Shown piece after piece: positions 28,551-37,776 of a stretch of 64,000 bases of DNA; positions within the stretch are counted from its first letter, which is position 1; every line of letters begins with the position of its first letter. The stretch spans positions 62,001 to 126,000 of the forward strand of contig DASVPR010000055.1 of NCBI GenBank assembly GCA_036389485.1. Reading direction: 5' to 3'. The stretch comes from CADCVT01 sp036389485 (GTDB lineage: Bacteria; Actinomycetota; Thermoleophilia; Solirubrobacterales; Solirubrobacteraceae). Both the position numbers and the translations under genes were made by a program. The notes under the pieces were generated by a model. It saw only the letters and a program-made list of their open reading frames with translations, searched no databases and was not told where the DNA came from.

Positions 28551-30890
28551 GTGGCCGACAAGCTGGAGACGTACCGCCGCAAGCGGCGCGCGGACGCGAC
28601 CCCGGAGCCGATGGGCTCCCCCGAGCCCGCCGCCACCGAGACCGCGCGGTTCGTCATCCAGGAGCACCACGCGACGCGCCTGCACTGGGACCTGCGGCTC
28701 GAGCGCGACGGCGTGCTCGTCTCCTTCGCGATCCCGAACGGCCTGCCGCACAGCCCGGGCGAGAACCGCCTCGCGGTCAACACCGAGGACCACCCGCTGG
28801 AGTACCTCGAGTTCCACGGGCAGATACCGAAGGGCCAGTACGGCGCCGGCTCGATGACGATCTGGGACCACGGCACGTACGAGTGCCTGAAGTGGGAGCC
28901 CGAGAAGATCGAGGTCGCGCTGCATGGCGAGGAGGGCCTCGCGCAGGGTCGCTACGCCCTGTTCCAGACTCGCGGCAAGGACTGGATGATCCACCGGATG
29001 GACCCTCCCGCCGACCCGTCGCGGGAGGCGATGCCGGAGCGCGTCGTCCCGATGCTCGCGACGCTGGCGACCGACGTCCCCGAGGGCGACGAGTGGGCGT
29101 TCGAGATCAAGTGGGACGGCGTGCGCGCGATCGCGTACTCCGAGCCGGGCCGGCTGCGGTTCGAGTCGCGCAACCTGCGCGACATCACGCCCTCGTATCC
29201 CGAGCTGTCGAAGCTCAACCGCGCGCTGTCGCACCACAGCGCGGTGCTCGACGGCGAGATCGTGGCGTTCGACGAGCAGGGCCGGCCGTCGTTCGCGCGG
29301 CTGCAGCACCGGATGCACGTGGGGTCGGAGAGCGCGGCCAAGCGCCTGGCGAAGTCGAACCCGGTCGTCTACGTCCTCTTCGACCTGCTCTGGCTCGACG
29401 GGCACTCGCTGATGGACCTGCCGTACGAGGAGCGGCGCTCGCGGCTGGAGGCGCTCGAGCTCACGGGCCCGAACTGGCAGACGCCGCAGAACGTGGTCGC
29501 CGACGGTGCGGCCCTGCTCGAGGCCTCGGCGGCGCAGGGCCTCGAGGGGATCGTCGCCAAGCGCCTCGACTGCCCGTACGAGCCGGGGCGCCGCGCCCGC
29601 GGCTGGCTGAAGATCAAGAACAAGCAGCGCGACGAGTTCACGATCGTCGGCTGGCTGCCGGGGGAGGGGAAGCGCAAGTCGCGCATCGGAGCGCTGCTCG
29701 TGTCCGCGGAGGGGCGGTACGTCGGCCGCGTCGGGACCGGGTTCTCGGACGCGGAGCTGGTGCGGCTCGGCAAGCTGCTCGAGCCGTGCGAGCGCGACAC
29801 GCCGCCGGTCACCAACCCGAGCGCGGCCCCGAAGGGGGCGATCTGGGTCCAGCCGCACTACGTCGCCGACGTCGAGTTCGGCGAGTGGACCAACGACAAG
29901 ATCCTGCGCCATCCCGCGTATAAAGGCCTCGTGGCGTCCAAGGAGCCGGAGTGGGAGCCGAAGAAGCTCGCGAGCGGCGAGGGGTGGGAGGTCGTTGTCA
30001 ACGGCCCACCCGTCCGCCGGATCAAGCTCACCAACCTCGACAAGGTGATGTACCCCAAGGTCGGGTTCACGAAGGGCGACGTCATCGACTACTACCGGCG
30101 GATCGCGCCCGTGCTCCTGCCCCACCTGCAGGACCGCGCGCTGACGCTCAAGCGCTATCCGAACGGCGTCGAGGGCGGCCACTTCTTCGAGAAGCAATGC
30201 CCGAAGCACCGGCCCGACTGGGTCCGCACGCTGCACTGGGAGCTGTCGTCGAAGACGATCGACTTCTGCTCGTGCGACGACCTGCCGACGCTCGTCTGGC
30301 TCGCGCAGCTCGGCGACCTGGAGCTGCACACGTCCCTGGCGCGCGGCGAGGACATCCTCACCCCGCAGATCCTCGCGTTCGACCTCGACCCGGGGCCGCC
30401 GGCGACGATCGTCGAGTGCTCGCAGGTGGCGCTGTGGCTGCACGGGATGTTCGAGCGGCTCGGGATCGAGTCATTCGCGAAGACGTCGGGCTCGAAGGGG
30501 ATGCAGATCTACGTGCCGCTCAACACCCCGGACACGACGTACGACGGCGGGACGAAGGACTTCGCGCGCGCGGTCGCCGAGCTGCTCGAGCGCGAGGAGC
30601 CCGACCTCGTCGTCGCGCGGATGACCAAGAAGCTGCGCCCGGGCAAGGTGTTCGTCGACTGGTCCCAGAACGACGAGCACAAGACGACGGTGAACGTCTA
30701 CTCGCTGCGCGCGAAGGACCGCCCGACGGTCTCGACCCCGATCACGTGGGACGAGGTGCGTGAGTGCCACGAGGCGGGCGACCCCGAGCTGCTGGTGTTC
30801 GACTCCGAGCAGGTGCTCGCGCGCGTGGAGGAGCACGGCGACCTCTTCGCCCCGGTGGCGTCGCTCAAGCAGGATCTGCCTAAGCTCTGA
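28551..30890 (+). CDS. ligD: Multifunctional non-homologous end-joining ligase LigD
   Basis: 779-residue enzyme in the order phosphoesterase - ligase - polymerase. The 3'-phosphoesterase domain (about 30-150) has HHATRLHWDLRL and IPNGLPHSPGENRLAV. The ATP-dependent ligase (about 165-440) has nucleophile Lys187 in EIKWDGVR, then FDLLWLDG and KIKNKQRDEFTIVG. The primase-like polymerase (about 480-775) has LTLKRYPNGV and DLDPGPP (metal-binding Asp pair). With Ku it repairs double-strand breaks. No ku gene is in the window. The domain order differs from mycobacteria (polymerase first). GTG 28551 is the start. A remnant of another LigD-type polymerase lies at 18020-18259. Confidence 0.96.
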   Translation: MADKLETYRRKRRADATPEPMGSPEPAATETARFVIQEHHATRLHWDLRLERDGVLVSFAIPNGLPHSPGENRLAVNTEDHPLEYLEFHGQIPKGQYGAGSMTIWDHGTYECLKWEPEKIEVALHGEEGLAQGRYALFQTRGKDWMIHRMDPPADPSREAMPERVVPMLATLATDVPEGDEWAFEIKWDGVRAIAYSEPGRLRFESRNLRDITPSYPELSKLNRALSHHSAVLDGEIVAFDEQGRPSFARLQHRMHVGSESAAKRLAKSNPVVYVLFDLLWLDGHSLMDLPYEERRSRLEALELTGPNWQTPQNVVADGAALLEASAAQGLEGIVAKRLDCPYEPGRRARGWLKIKNKQRDEFTIVGWLPGEGKRKSRIGALLVSAEGRYVGRVGTGFSDAELVRLGKLLEPCERDTPPVTNPSAAPKGAIWVQPHYVADVEFGEWTNDKILRHPAYKGLVASKEPEWEPKKLASGEGWEVVVNGPPVRRIKLTNLDKVMYPKVGFTKGDVIDYYRRIAPVLLPHLQDRALTLKRYPNGVEGGHFFEKQCPKHRPDWVRTLHWELSSKTIDFCSCDDLPTLVWLAQLGDLELHTSLARGEDILTPQILAFDLDPGPPATIVECSQVALWLHGMFERLGIESFAKTSGSKGMQIYVPLNTPDTTYDGGTKDFARAVAELLEREEPDLVVARMTKKLRPGKVFVDWSQNDEHKTTVNVYSLRAKDRPTVSTPITWDEVRECHEAGDPELLVFDSEQVLARVEEHGDLFAPVASLKQDLPKL

Positions 30891-30896
30891 GGGGTC

Positions 30897-31277
30897 ATGC
30901 GGGGGAGGCGCGCGGCGCGCGCGGCGTCACTGGGGATCCTGTTCGTCGAGCTGCTCGGCACGTTCGTCATGTGGGTGCCGATCCCGCTCGCGTGGTTCTG
31001 GGTCGGCGCGCAGGTCTACCGGCAGACCGGGTCCGTCATGGCGGACGGGGTCGTCGTGCTCGGGGGCTTCCTGGTCAGCGTCATCTTTGTCTTGAAGGTG
31101 CTCACGCGGCTCGACTCTGTGTGGATCCGGCTACGCCGACGGGCCGGCCATCAGCAGCGCGACGGCGCGCTCAACCAGGTCGTCATCGTCTCGGCGACGC
31201 TCGGCGTGGTCGGGTTCTGGGTCTGGTTCCACATCATCGAGAACGCCTACATCATCCCGTTCATGCCGCAGGAGTGA
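30897..31277 (+). CDS. Small membrane protein, function unknown
   Basis: 126-residue protein with three predicted membrane helices (about 12-38, 47-68 and 93-115), an arginine-rich N-terminus and a basic loop between helices 2 and 3 (WIRLRRRAGHQQRDG). It begins 7 bp after ligD behind GAGGGGTC, suggesting co-transcription. No catalytic motif seen. Confidence 0.8.
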   Translation: MRGRRAARAASLGILFVELLGTFVMWVPIPLAWFWVGAQVYRQTGSVMADGVVVLGGFLVSVIFVLKVLTRLDSVWIRLRRRAGHQQRDGALNQVVIVSATLGVVGFWVWFHIIENAYIIPFMPQE

Positions 31278-31283
31278 CCGCGG

Positions 31284-32253
31284 GTGCTGGAGGCGCTCGC
31301 GGCGGTCGTGGCGGTGGGCGCGATGGGCGGGCAGCCGTGCGTCGACCCGCCGCCGTGCGTCCATGTGGTGCCGGACCCGCGGAAGGTGTACGACGTCGGG
31401 ACGGTGTATGTGTTCCGCGGCTACGGGTGGCGGCCGCGGGCGCGGGTGGAGGCGAGCTACGGCCCGGTTCTGCCCGCCGGGCGAGGCGTGCACCCAGGAG
31501 GGCTACGGCATCCTCTTCCGGGCGGACCGGCGCGGGCGCTTCACGTTCCGCTTCGTCTACGGGCCGCGCGTGCCGCGCGGGTTGCCGCGGCCCGCGGCCG
31601 CCGGGGGCGGCCAGCGGGACATGCTGTTCCAGAGCGGGCGCGTCTCGCGCGACGCGATCCCGCCGCCTCCGCCGAGCACGCCCGCGCAGCGGCTGGAGGC
31701 GCGGCGGCTGGCGACGGTGGTGCGTCTGGCGAAGCGCGACGTGCTGCGGCGCCGGCGCGCGATGCAGCGGCGCCACGCGGCGCACGAGCGCGAGCTCGGT
31801 CGCTGCCGCGAGCACCTCAGCCGCTTCCCCGACGACTCGCCCGAGGACCGCGTCGTGTGGGCGGTCCTCGACCTCGCGCGCGACGAGGCGTTCCTGCGCG
31901 GCTACGGGCCCGCCCTGCCGCGCTTCGCCGCCCGGCTCGAGCGCCTGCGCCTGCGCGACCGGGTGCTGCGCGCCGGCGCCGATGCGTGGATCGCGGCGAT
32001 CCGGCGGCGCGACCGGCCCTATCCGCGGCCGTCGCTGTGCGCGGTGCTCGACGCGTGGGCGGCCACCGGGTACGACATGGCGCGCCGCCCGGTCGATCCC
32101 GAGGCCGCGCGCGCACAGCAGCTGCTCGAGGAGGTCGGGGACAGCGACGCGATCGCCGAGGCGGCGGCGCGGCTGCGCGCGCTCGGCGCCGGGCGGAACG
32201 CCGAGGAGGACTTCGCGTTCGACCTCCTCTCGATCGGGGAGCTGATCAGCTAG
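31284..32253 (+). pseudogene. Secreted protein gene with a +1 frameshift, function unknown
   Basis: Translation begins at GTG 31284 with a signal-like start (VLEALAAVVAVGAMGG) and runs through YDVGTVYVFRGYGWRPRARV and EASYG. At about 31461-31465 the frame must move by one base to continue as RFCPPGEACTQEGYGILFRA, then DRRGRFTFRFVYGP and a helical basic C-terminal region (about 180 residues). One extra C in the GGCCCGG run would explain it. Both halves show normal codon bias and fit together (YG-RFCPPGEAC). This is either a recent mutation, an assembly error or programmed shifting; no slippery signal is evident. The N-terminal part is probably a secreted beta domain; the rest has no recognised family. 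Confidence 0.7.
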
Positions 32254-33143
32254 CGGTCGAGCTCCGCGAACGCGCGGGCAAGGTAGGGGCCGAGCGTGCG
32301 GCTGAAGACCGTCGTGATGTGGCTCGTGTCCTTGTAGACGAGGACGCCGCCGATGACCGGGAAGCACGTCGCGTCGTCGCAGAAGAAGTCGGTCAGGTCG
32401 ATGGCGCGGCCGCGGTCGTTCGCCAGGAGCGGCGCGGCTTCGGCGGCGGGGTCGGCGGTGAGGACGGCGGCGCGGTCCAGTGCGCAGCGGCGGTCGGGGC
32501 GGGCGCGCTTCCGGAGCGCGCGGGCGACGCACGGGAGCGTGTTCTCGGCGGCCTTCGGGTTGTCGCGGATGACGACGATCCGCTCGATCGTCGGCGGCAG
32601 CGCGTCGAGCGCCTGGCGATAGCCGTCGACCGGGTCGCTCGTGAAGTCGTAGCCGGCGGAGTTGACGAAGAAGACCGTCCGGATCTCGGGGTGGCGCGCG
32701 AACCAGTCGTACACGCCGTCCTTCCACTCGGCGCACGACTTCGGCTGCGCGCGATGCTCGGCCGTGCTGAACGGGCAGCTCGAACGCGCGAGGGTCAGGG
32801 CCCGCCAGCGCCTGCGCTTGGCGAGCACGTCGACCGCCGCGCGCCACGCCGGGGCGTGGCTGTCGCCGAGCAGCGCGATCGTCTGCGCGGCCTTCCGCTT
32901 CGGCGTCGCGAACGCGCAGACGTGCGGCGTCTTGTAGCGGACGAACTTGCACGCGAGCGCGGGGAGCAGCGGCGCGTCGCTCGGAGAGGGGACGGCGATG
33001 AAGCGCAGCTTCGGGTTCTCGCACGGCTTCGTCGCGTCGCGCGCGGCCGCGCCGAAGCAGCGCGGCTGGCCGGGTGCGGCGCCGGAGAGCACCGCCGCCG
33101 CCGCGAACGTGACGAAGATGAGCCGCCTCACGAGGTGCTTCAA
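32250..33143 (-). CDS. Secreted SGNH-hydrolase domain protein
   Basis: 297-residue protein with an N-terminal signal (VRRLIFVTFAAAAVLSG) and an SGNH domain like the one at the C-terminus of OafA/acyltransferase-3 proteins: block I ALLGDSHAPAW (Ser nucleophile), VFFVNSAGYDFT, VIRDNPKAAENTLPCV, and the catalytic D-x-x-H pair in YKDTSHITTVF. It probably adds or removes acyl groups on extracellular polysaccharide or wall components. A TTG start at 33143 overlaps the upstream gene's stop (TTGA); GTG 33131 is an alternative giving a shorter signal sequence. Confidence 0.85.
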   Translation of the reverse strand: MKHLVRRLIFVTFAAAAVLSGAAPGQPRCFGAAARDATKPCENPKLRFIAVPSPSDAPLLPALACKFVRYKTPHVCAFATPKRKAAQTIALLGDSHAPAWRAAVDVLAKRRRWRALTLARSSCPFSTAEHRAQPKSCAEWKDGVYDWFARHPEIRTVFFVNSAGYDFTSDPVDGYRQALDALPPTIERIVVIRDNPKAAENTLPCVARALRKRARPDRRCALDRAAVLTADPAAEAAPLLANDRGRAIDLTDFFCDDATCFPVIGGVLVYKDTSHITTVFSRTLGPYLARAFAELDR

Positions 33144-34429
33144 CGCCCCGCTCGGGCGTTCGGAGCGGCGGCGCAACTCCCGACCACCCTCCAGTGCGCG
33201 TTCGCGGCGATCGTCGGGCCGCGCGCCTCCGGCGCGGGCCGAGCGCCGCGGGTGAGGCGGGAGCGGAAGGTGATGTCGCCCCGCTCGCCGTCCGCCAGCA
33301 CGACGCGCTTCGGGACCCGCAGGCGCCAGGCGAGCAGGGTGCCTCGGTAGCGGCCCACGGCCGGCCGGCCGCAGGCGAGGATCGCGTCTCGCCCGCCCGC
33401 GGCGGCGATGGCGCGGTCGAGGTCGGCGGCGAGGGCGTCCTGGTAGGCGAGGCGCGGGCCGAGGTCGGCGATGTCGCCGACGCGCGCGACGCCGACCGCG
33501 GCGATCGCGAGCGCGAACGCGACGCGCGGCAGCGGCGCGGACGCAAGTCGCGCCAACCCGACGGCGCCGCTCACCGCGATCAGCGCCGCGCCCGGCAGCA
33601 GATACCGCGGCTCGCCGCTGAACCCTCCCTCGCTCATCAACGCGACCAGCACGATCCACGCGGCACCGCCGATTGCCGGAAGCGCGGAGCGACCGCGGGC
33701 GCCGACCGCTCCGAGCGCCGCGGGGAGGAAGAGCGCGCCGCCCGCCGCGCCGAGCGTGGCCAGGAACGGGAAGTCCGCCGTCGCGGGCTGCCCCGGGTTC
33801 GGGATCCGCGCCCGCTCGGCCGAGCGGAACAGCTCCCCGGAGGACAGCAGCTCCGGCAGCACCCACGCCGCCGGGATGAGCACCGTCAGAGCCACCACGA
33901 CGCGCCGCTCCTCCGCGGCGCGCCACCTCGCGACGCCGTACGCCGCGAGGAACGGCCACACCTCCGGGCGGACGAGCGCGGCGAGCCCTCCGAGGAGGAG
34001 CGCCTGGCGGTGGCGGCCGGCGAGCGCTCGCTCGAACGCTCCCAGGGCGAGGGCGATCAGCACGGGCTCGGTGTCGCCGACCGCGGCGTGGCGGACGAAG
34101 CCGGCGGTCAGGGCCACGCCGGCGACGGCGACCGCTCCGGCCGCCGTCCCGCCGAGCCTCCGCGCGACGACGAACGCCATCGCGAGGGCCGCGATCGCCC
34201 CCGAGCGCGCCACGATCAGCCACAGCTCCGGCGCCCACGACCCGAACGGCGCGAGCAGCGTCGTCACCGCCACGGGGAGGGGCTTCCAGGCCGGCCCACC
34301 CGCGGTTTCCAGGGAGAACGTCCCCAGCTCGCGGCCCCAGGTCAGCCACGCCCAGGCGTCGTAGCCGGGCGCGGCCGGAACGAGAAGGCTGAGCACTGCG
34401 AGCGCGAGGATCCAACTGACGTGGCGCAC
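33140..34429 (-). CDS. Polytopic membrane protein, GT-C glycosyltransferase-like
   Basis: 429-residue protein with about 10 membrane helices. The first loop after helix 1 is acidic-aromatic (GYDAWAWLTWGREL), followed by PAWKPLPVAVTTLLAPFG and an RHAAVGDTEPVLIAL stretch, a pattern seen in membrane-embedded mannosyl/arabinosyl-type transferases that use polyprenyl-phosphate sugars. A soluble C-terminal domain of about 110 residues follows (AILACGRPAVGRYRGTLLAW). GTG 34429 is chosen; the frame is open to an ATG at 34504, but that ATG abuts the divergent gene's ATG, leaving no room for promoters. It is coupled to the SGNH gene, suggesting extracellular glycan modification. Confidence 0.72.
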   Translation of the reverse strand: MRHVSWILALAVLSLLVPAAPGYDAWAWLTWGRELGTFSLETAGGPAWKPLPVAVTTLLAPFGSWAPELWLIVARSGAIAALAMAFVVARRLGGTAAGAVAVAGVALTAGFVRHAAVGDTEPVLIALALGAFERALAGRHRQALLLGGLAALVRPEVWPFLAAYGVARWRAAEERRVVVALTVLIPAAWVLPELLSSGELFRSAERARIPNPGQPATADFPFLATLGAAGGALFLPAALGAVGARGRSALPAIGGAAWIVLVALMSEGGFSGEPRYLLPGAALIAVSGAVGLARLASAPLPRVAFALAIAAVGVARVGDIADLGPRLAYQDALAADLDRAIAAAGGRDAILACGRPAVGRYRGTLLAWRLRVPKRVVLADGERGDITFRSRLTRGARPAPEARGPTIAANAHWRVVGSCAAAPNARAGR

Positions 34430-34504
34430 CCGCGGACACGGTACGTTGATGACCTTCCGCCCCGCGCTCAAGTCCGGCCCCCATAACGGCCGAAAACACG
34501 TCAT

Positions 34505-35542
34505 ATGCGTCTGCTCCGCCTGTTCCCCCTAGCGCTGATCGCGCTCGCACTCGCCCTCCCGGCGCCCGTGCCCGCGCAGGCGCCGACGATCCCGCTGCCC
34601 GGCGGCGGGTCCGTGAAGGTGAAGCTGCCGGCCCCGAAGGCCAAGGGGAAGAAGGGCAAGAGCAAGCCGAAGCCGAAGTCGCGGACGAGCAAGGTCCAGG
34701 TCGGCATCGCCGACGAGAAGCCGCAGATGTTCACCGATCCGCGGTTCCACCAGCTCGGCCTGAAGACCGCGCGCCGCTCGGTGGCGTGGGACGTCTTCCA
34801 GTACGACTGGGCGCTGGCGGAGGTCGACGAGTGGCTGCGCGAGGCGCGCACCGCAGGGGTCCGCCCGCTGATCACGTTCGGCCGCTCGCGCGTCAACGAG
34901 CGCATCCACGACATCCCGACGCGCGCGCAGTACCAGGACGCCTTCCTGAAGTTCCGCGCCCGGTACCCGTGGGTCACCGACTTCGTCGCAACCAACGAGT
35001 CCAACTACTCCGACCCCGGCTTCAAGCGCCCCGAGCTCGCCGCGCAGTTCTACAACGACATGCGCAAGGCGTGCCGCCACTGCAAGGTCGCGGCGGCGAC
35101 GCTCCTCGAGGTCCCGGGCCGCGAGAAGTACATGAAGACCTGGGTGAAGCGCTTCCTGAAGGTGGCCAGGCCCAAGCCGAAGTACTGGGCCATCCACAAC
35201 TACGTCAGCGCGAACAAGTTCAGCGTCGCCGGCACCAAGCAGATGCTGAAGCTGACCAAGAGCGGCGAGATCTGGATCACCGAGGTCGGCGGGCTCGTGA
35301 AGCGCCGGTCGAGCTTCAACGGCAAGGTGAAGATGAAGGAGGGCCTCGCGCACGCCGCGCAGGTGACCCGGTTCATCTTCGACAGGATCCTCACGGTCAG
35401 CCCGCGGATCAAGCGCGTCTACCTCTTCCACTGGAACGCCGCGGGTCCCGAGGACTCGTGGGACTCCGGCCTCGTCGGCGCGGACGGGATCGCCCGCGGC
35501 GCGCTGGGCATCGTCCAGCAGAAGCTGAAGAACCGGCGCTAG
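34505..35542 (+). CDS. Secreted glycoside-hydrolase-like TIM-barrel protein
   Basis: 345-residue exported protein: signal peptide (about 1-24), a Lys/Pro-rich linker (PKAKGKKGKSKPKPKSR), then a barrel with VQVGIADEKPQMF, ARRSVAWDVF, VRPLITFGRSR, FVATNESNYSD (possible acid/base Glu), YWAIHNYVSANK and IWITEVGGL (possible nucleophile Glu). The order resembles clan A glycosidases (GH39/GH53-like). Substrate unknown. The basic linker could anchor it to anionic wall polymers. It is divergent from the GT-C-like gene, with which it may share a role in surface glycans. Confidence 0.78.
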   Translation: MRLLRLFPLALIALALALPAPVPAQAPTIPLPGGGSVKVKLPAPKAKGKKGKSKPKPKSRTSKVQVGIADEKPQMFTDPRFHQLGLKTARRSVAWDVFQYDWALAEVDEWLREARTAGVRPLITFGRSRVNERIHDIPTRAQYQDAFLKFRARYPWVTDFVATNESNYSDPGFKRPELAAQFYNDMRKACRHCKVAAATLLEVPGREKYMKTWVKRFLKVARPKPKYWAIHNYVSANKFSVAGTKQMLKLTKSGEIWITEVGGLVKRRSSFNGKVKMKEGLAHAAQVTRFIFDRILTVSPRIKRVYLFHWNAAGPEDSWDSGLVGADGIARGALGIVQQKLKNRR

Positions 35543-35555
35543 TAGCATCGGCCGC

Positions 35556-36101
35556 GTGGCCGAGGCCCTCGTCGTCGTCGACTTCCAGAACGACTTCACG
35601 CCGGGCGGGGCGCTCGCCGTGCCCGCCGGCGACGAGATCGCCGACCGCGTCAACGAGCTCATCGACTCCGGCCGGTTCGACCTCGTCGTCGCGACGCGCG
35701 ACTGGCACCCGCCGGACCACGGCTCCTTCAATTCGGCCCACCCACCCGGCCCTTGGCCCCCGCACTGCGTGCAGGGGACGCCGGGGGCCGAGCTGCACCC
35801 GTCGCTCGCGCGCGAGAAGGTCGATGTCGTGCTCGACAAGGGCCAGGACCCGGGGACCGACGGCTACTCGGCCTTCGACGGCACCGACTTCGCCGCGCTG
35901 CTGCGCGAGCGGGGGATCGACCGGATCACGCTGGCCGGCCTGGCGACGGACTACTGCGTGAAGAACACCGCGCTCGACGCGCTGCGCGAGGGGTTCGAGG
36001 TGGAAGTCGACCGCAAGGGCGTCCGCGGGATCGACGTCACCCCCGGCGACGTCGAGAAGGCGATCGCCGAGGTCACCGCGGCGGGCGGCCGCGTAGCGTA
36101 G
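35556..36101 (+). CDS. pncA: Nicotinamidase
   Basis: 181-residue cysteine hydrolase converting nicotinamide to nicotinate in NAD salvage. The catalytic triad is Asp9 (VVDFQNDF), Lys95 (LDKG) and Cys134 (LATDYCVKNTA). The metal site D-W-H-P-P-D-H appears in TRDWHPPDHGSF, which distinguishes nicotinamidases from other isochorismatase-family members. The GTG start is 13 bp after the preceding gene. It is followed directly by the frameshifted LLM oxidoreductase gene. Confidence 0.94.
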   Translation: MAEALVVVDFQNDFTPGGALAVPAGDEIADRVNELIDSGRFDLVVATRDWHPPDHGSFNSAHPPGPWPPHCVQGTPGAELHPSLAREKVDVVLDKGQDPGTDGYSAFDGTDFAALLRERGIDRITLAGLATDYCVKNTALDALREGFEVEVDRKGVRGIDVTPGDVEKAIAEVTAAGGRVA

Positions 36102-36946
36102 ATGGTCGCGTTCGGGGTCTCGCTCGTCCCCGCCGCGGCCGACCTCGACCGCGTCTTCGCGCTCACCCGGATCGCCGACGAGGCCGGGCTCGAGCTCGTC
36201 GGGGTGCAGGACCATCCGTACCAGCGCCGCTTCGTCGACACGTTCGCGCTGCTCGGCCACCTGCTCGCGCGGACTTCGCGCATCAGCGTCTTCCCCGACG
36301 TCGCGAACCTGCCGCTGCGCCCGCCCGCCGTGCTCGCGAAGCACGCCGCGACGCTCGACGTCCTCAGCGGCGGGCGGTTCGAGCTCGGCCTGGGCGCGGG
36401 CGGGTTCTGGGAGGCGATCCACGCGATGGGCGGCCCGTCGCGCACGCCGGGGGAATGGTGGACGCCCTGAGCGAGGCGATCGACGTCATCCGCCTCGTGT
36501 GGAGCGAGGAGCGCTCGGCGCGGTATGCGGGCGAGCACTACCGGCTCGACGGCTACCACCCCGGCCCGCCGGCCGCGCATCCGATCGGCATCTGGCTCGG
36601 CGCGTACAAGCCGCGGATGCTCCGGCTGACCGGCGAGAAGGCGGACGGCTGGGTCCCGTCGCTGCGCGGCGAGTACACGCCGGAGGTGCTCGGCCGCCTC
36701 GACGAGCAGGTGACGCAGGCGGCGGTCGACGCCGGCCGCGACCCGAAGGACGTCCGCCGGATCTGGAACGTCATGGGCGCCGCCGACGACCCCGCCCGCC
36801 TCACCGCCGACCTCGTCACGTGGGCCACCGAGCACGGAGCGGACACGTTCGTCCTGTGGCCGGACGGCGAAGGCCAGGAGGCCCAGGTCGAGCGCTTCGC
36901 GGCCGAGGTCGCGCCCGCCGTGCGCGCGGCGTTGCGCGCCGCCTGA
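36102..36946 (+). pseudogene. LLM-class flavin oxidoreductase gene with a frameshift
   Basis: The frame from ATG 36102 gives a luciferase-like N-terminus (VAFGVSLVPAAADLDRVFAL, HPYQRRFVDTFALLGHLLAR, SGGRFELGLGAGGFWEAI) but stops at 36470. The continuation is in another frame from about 36450: MVDALSEAIDVIRLVWSEER, YHPGPPAAHPIGIWLGAYKP, RMLRLTGEKADGWVPS and a normal C-terminus ending at 36946. Restoring one G in the G-run at 36449-36453 rejoins them as SRTPGG-MVDAL. It is a single-base deletion or a homopolymer sequencing error. An intact protein would be a F420- or FMN-dependent monooxygenase/dehydrogenase of about 281 residues. Confidence 0.85.
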
Positions 36947-36959
36947 CCCCGCTGCGAAA

Positions 36960-37751
36960 GTGCCGGGCGTGAGCGCGCTTCCGGACGACGTCGACGCCCG
37001 CGTCGACGAGCTCTACTGCGTCCCGCTCGATCAGTTCGTGCCCGCTCGATCAGCGCTCGTCAAGGAGCTCCGCGCGGAGAAGCGCCGGGCGGAGGCGGAG
37101 GCCGTGCATCGGCTGCAGAAGCCGGCGCTCGCCGCATGGGCGGTCAACCAGGTCGTGCGCAGCCAGCCGAAGGCCGCGGCGACGCTGTGGGCCGCGGGCG
37201 ACGCCGTGCTTGCGGTGCAGGAACGCGCGGTGGCCGGCACGGCGAGCGGCGCCGAGCTGCGGGAGGCCATCGCGGCGCAGCGCGACGCCCTCGCGCCCTT
37301 GGCCGATGCCGCTCGGGGCATGCTGTCGCCGCGCGGAGCGTTCCTCAACGAGCAGGCGGTCCAGGCGGTCATCGAGACGCTGCACGCGGCCGCCGTCGAC
37401 CGCGAGGCGCGGCCGGACGTCGAGCGCGGGCGCCTCGCCCGCCCGCTCCGGCTCGCGGGTCTGGGGGCGCTGCCGGCGCTCGCCGCCACGCCGCGCGCCG
37501 CCGTCCCGGAGGAGACCGGCTCGGCCGCGTCCGCCGCGGAGCGCGAGGCGGCGGTCCGGGAAGCCGAGGCGCGGGCGGCGCAGGAGCGCGCCCGCGTCGC
37601 CGCGGAGCGCGAGCTCGAGCGCGCGGTCAGGGCTCGCGATGCCGCGCGGGAGCGCCTCGAGCGGCGCCGCGAGGAGCTGCGTGCGGCAGAGGACGAGCTC
37701 GAACGCCTCGACGCCGAGGTGCGCGCGGCGCAGGAGCGACTGGGTGGCTGA
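36960..37751 (+). CDS. Actinobacterial coiled-coil protein, function unknown
   Basis: 263-residue protein. The N-terminal part follows a pattern I recall from uncharacterised actinobacterial proteins: VDELYCVPLDQFVPARSALV, then KELRAEKRRAEAEAVHRLQK and PALAAWAVNQVVR. The C-terminal third (about 185-260) is a continuous charged coiled coil (EREAAVREAEARAAQERAR and on). No catalytic motif. GTG 36960 is used; GTG 36969 is also possible. Confidence 0.8.
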   Translation: MPGVSALPDDVDARVDELYCVPLDQFVPARSALVKELRAEKRRAEAEAVHRLQKPALAAWAVNQVVRSQPKAAATLWAAGDAVLAVQERAVAGTASGAELREAIAAQRDALAPLADAARGMLSPRGAFLNEQAVQAVIETLHAAAVDREARPDVERGRLARPLRLAGLGALPALAATPRAAVPEETGSAASAAEREAAVREAEARAAQERARVAAERELERAVRARDAARERLERRREELRAAEDELERLDAEVRAAQERLGG

Positions 37752-37776
37752 CGCAGAGCGCCGGCGCGGCGGGCGC

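Noticed and set aside
34430..34504. ATG 34504 as start of the GT-C-like membrane protein
   Set aside because: It would put two divergent start codons side by side with no space for promoters, and the extra N-terminal 25 residues have no signal or family character; an inner GTG at 34429 precedes the first helix.
35556..36101. Assigning the second isochorismatase-family gene (46008-46568) as another nicotinamidase
   Set aside because: Only the gene at 35556 has the D-W-H-P-x-x-H metal motif; the one in the pyr operon lacks it.
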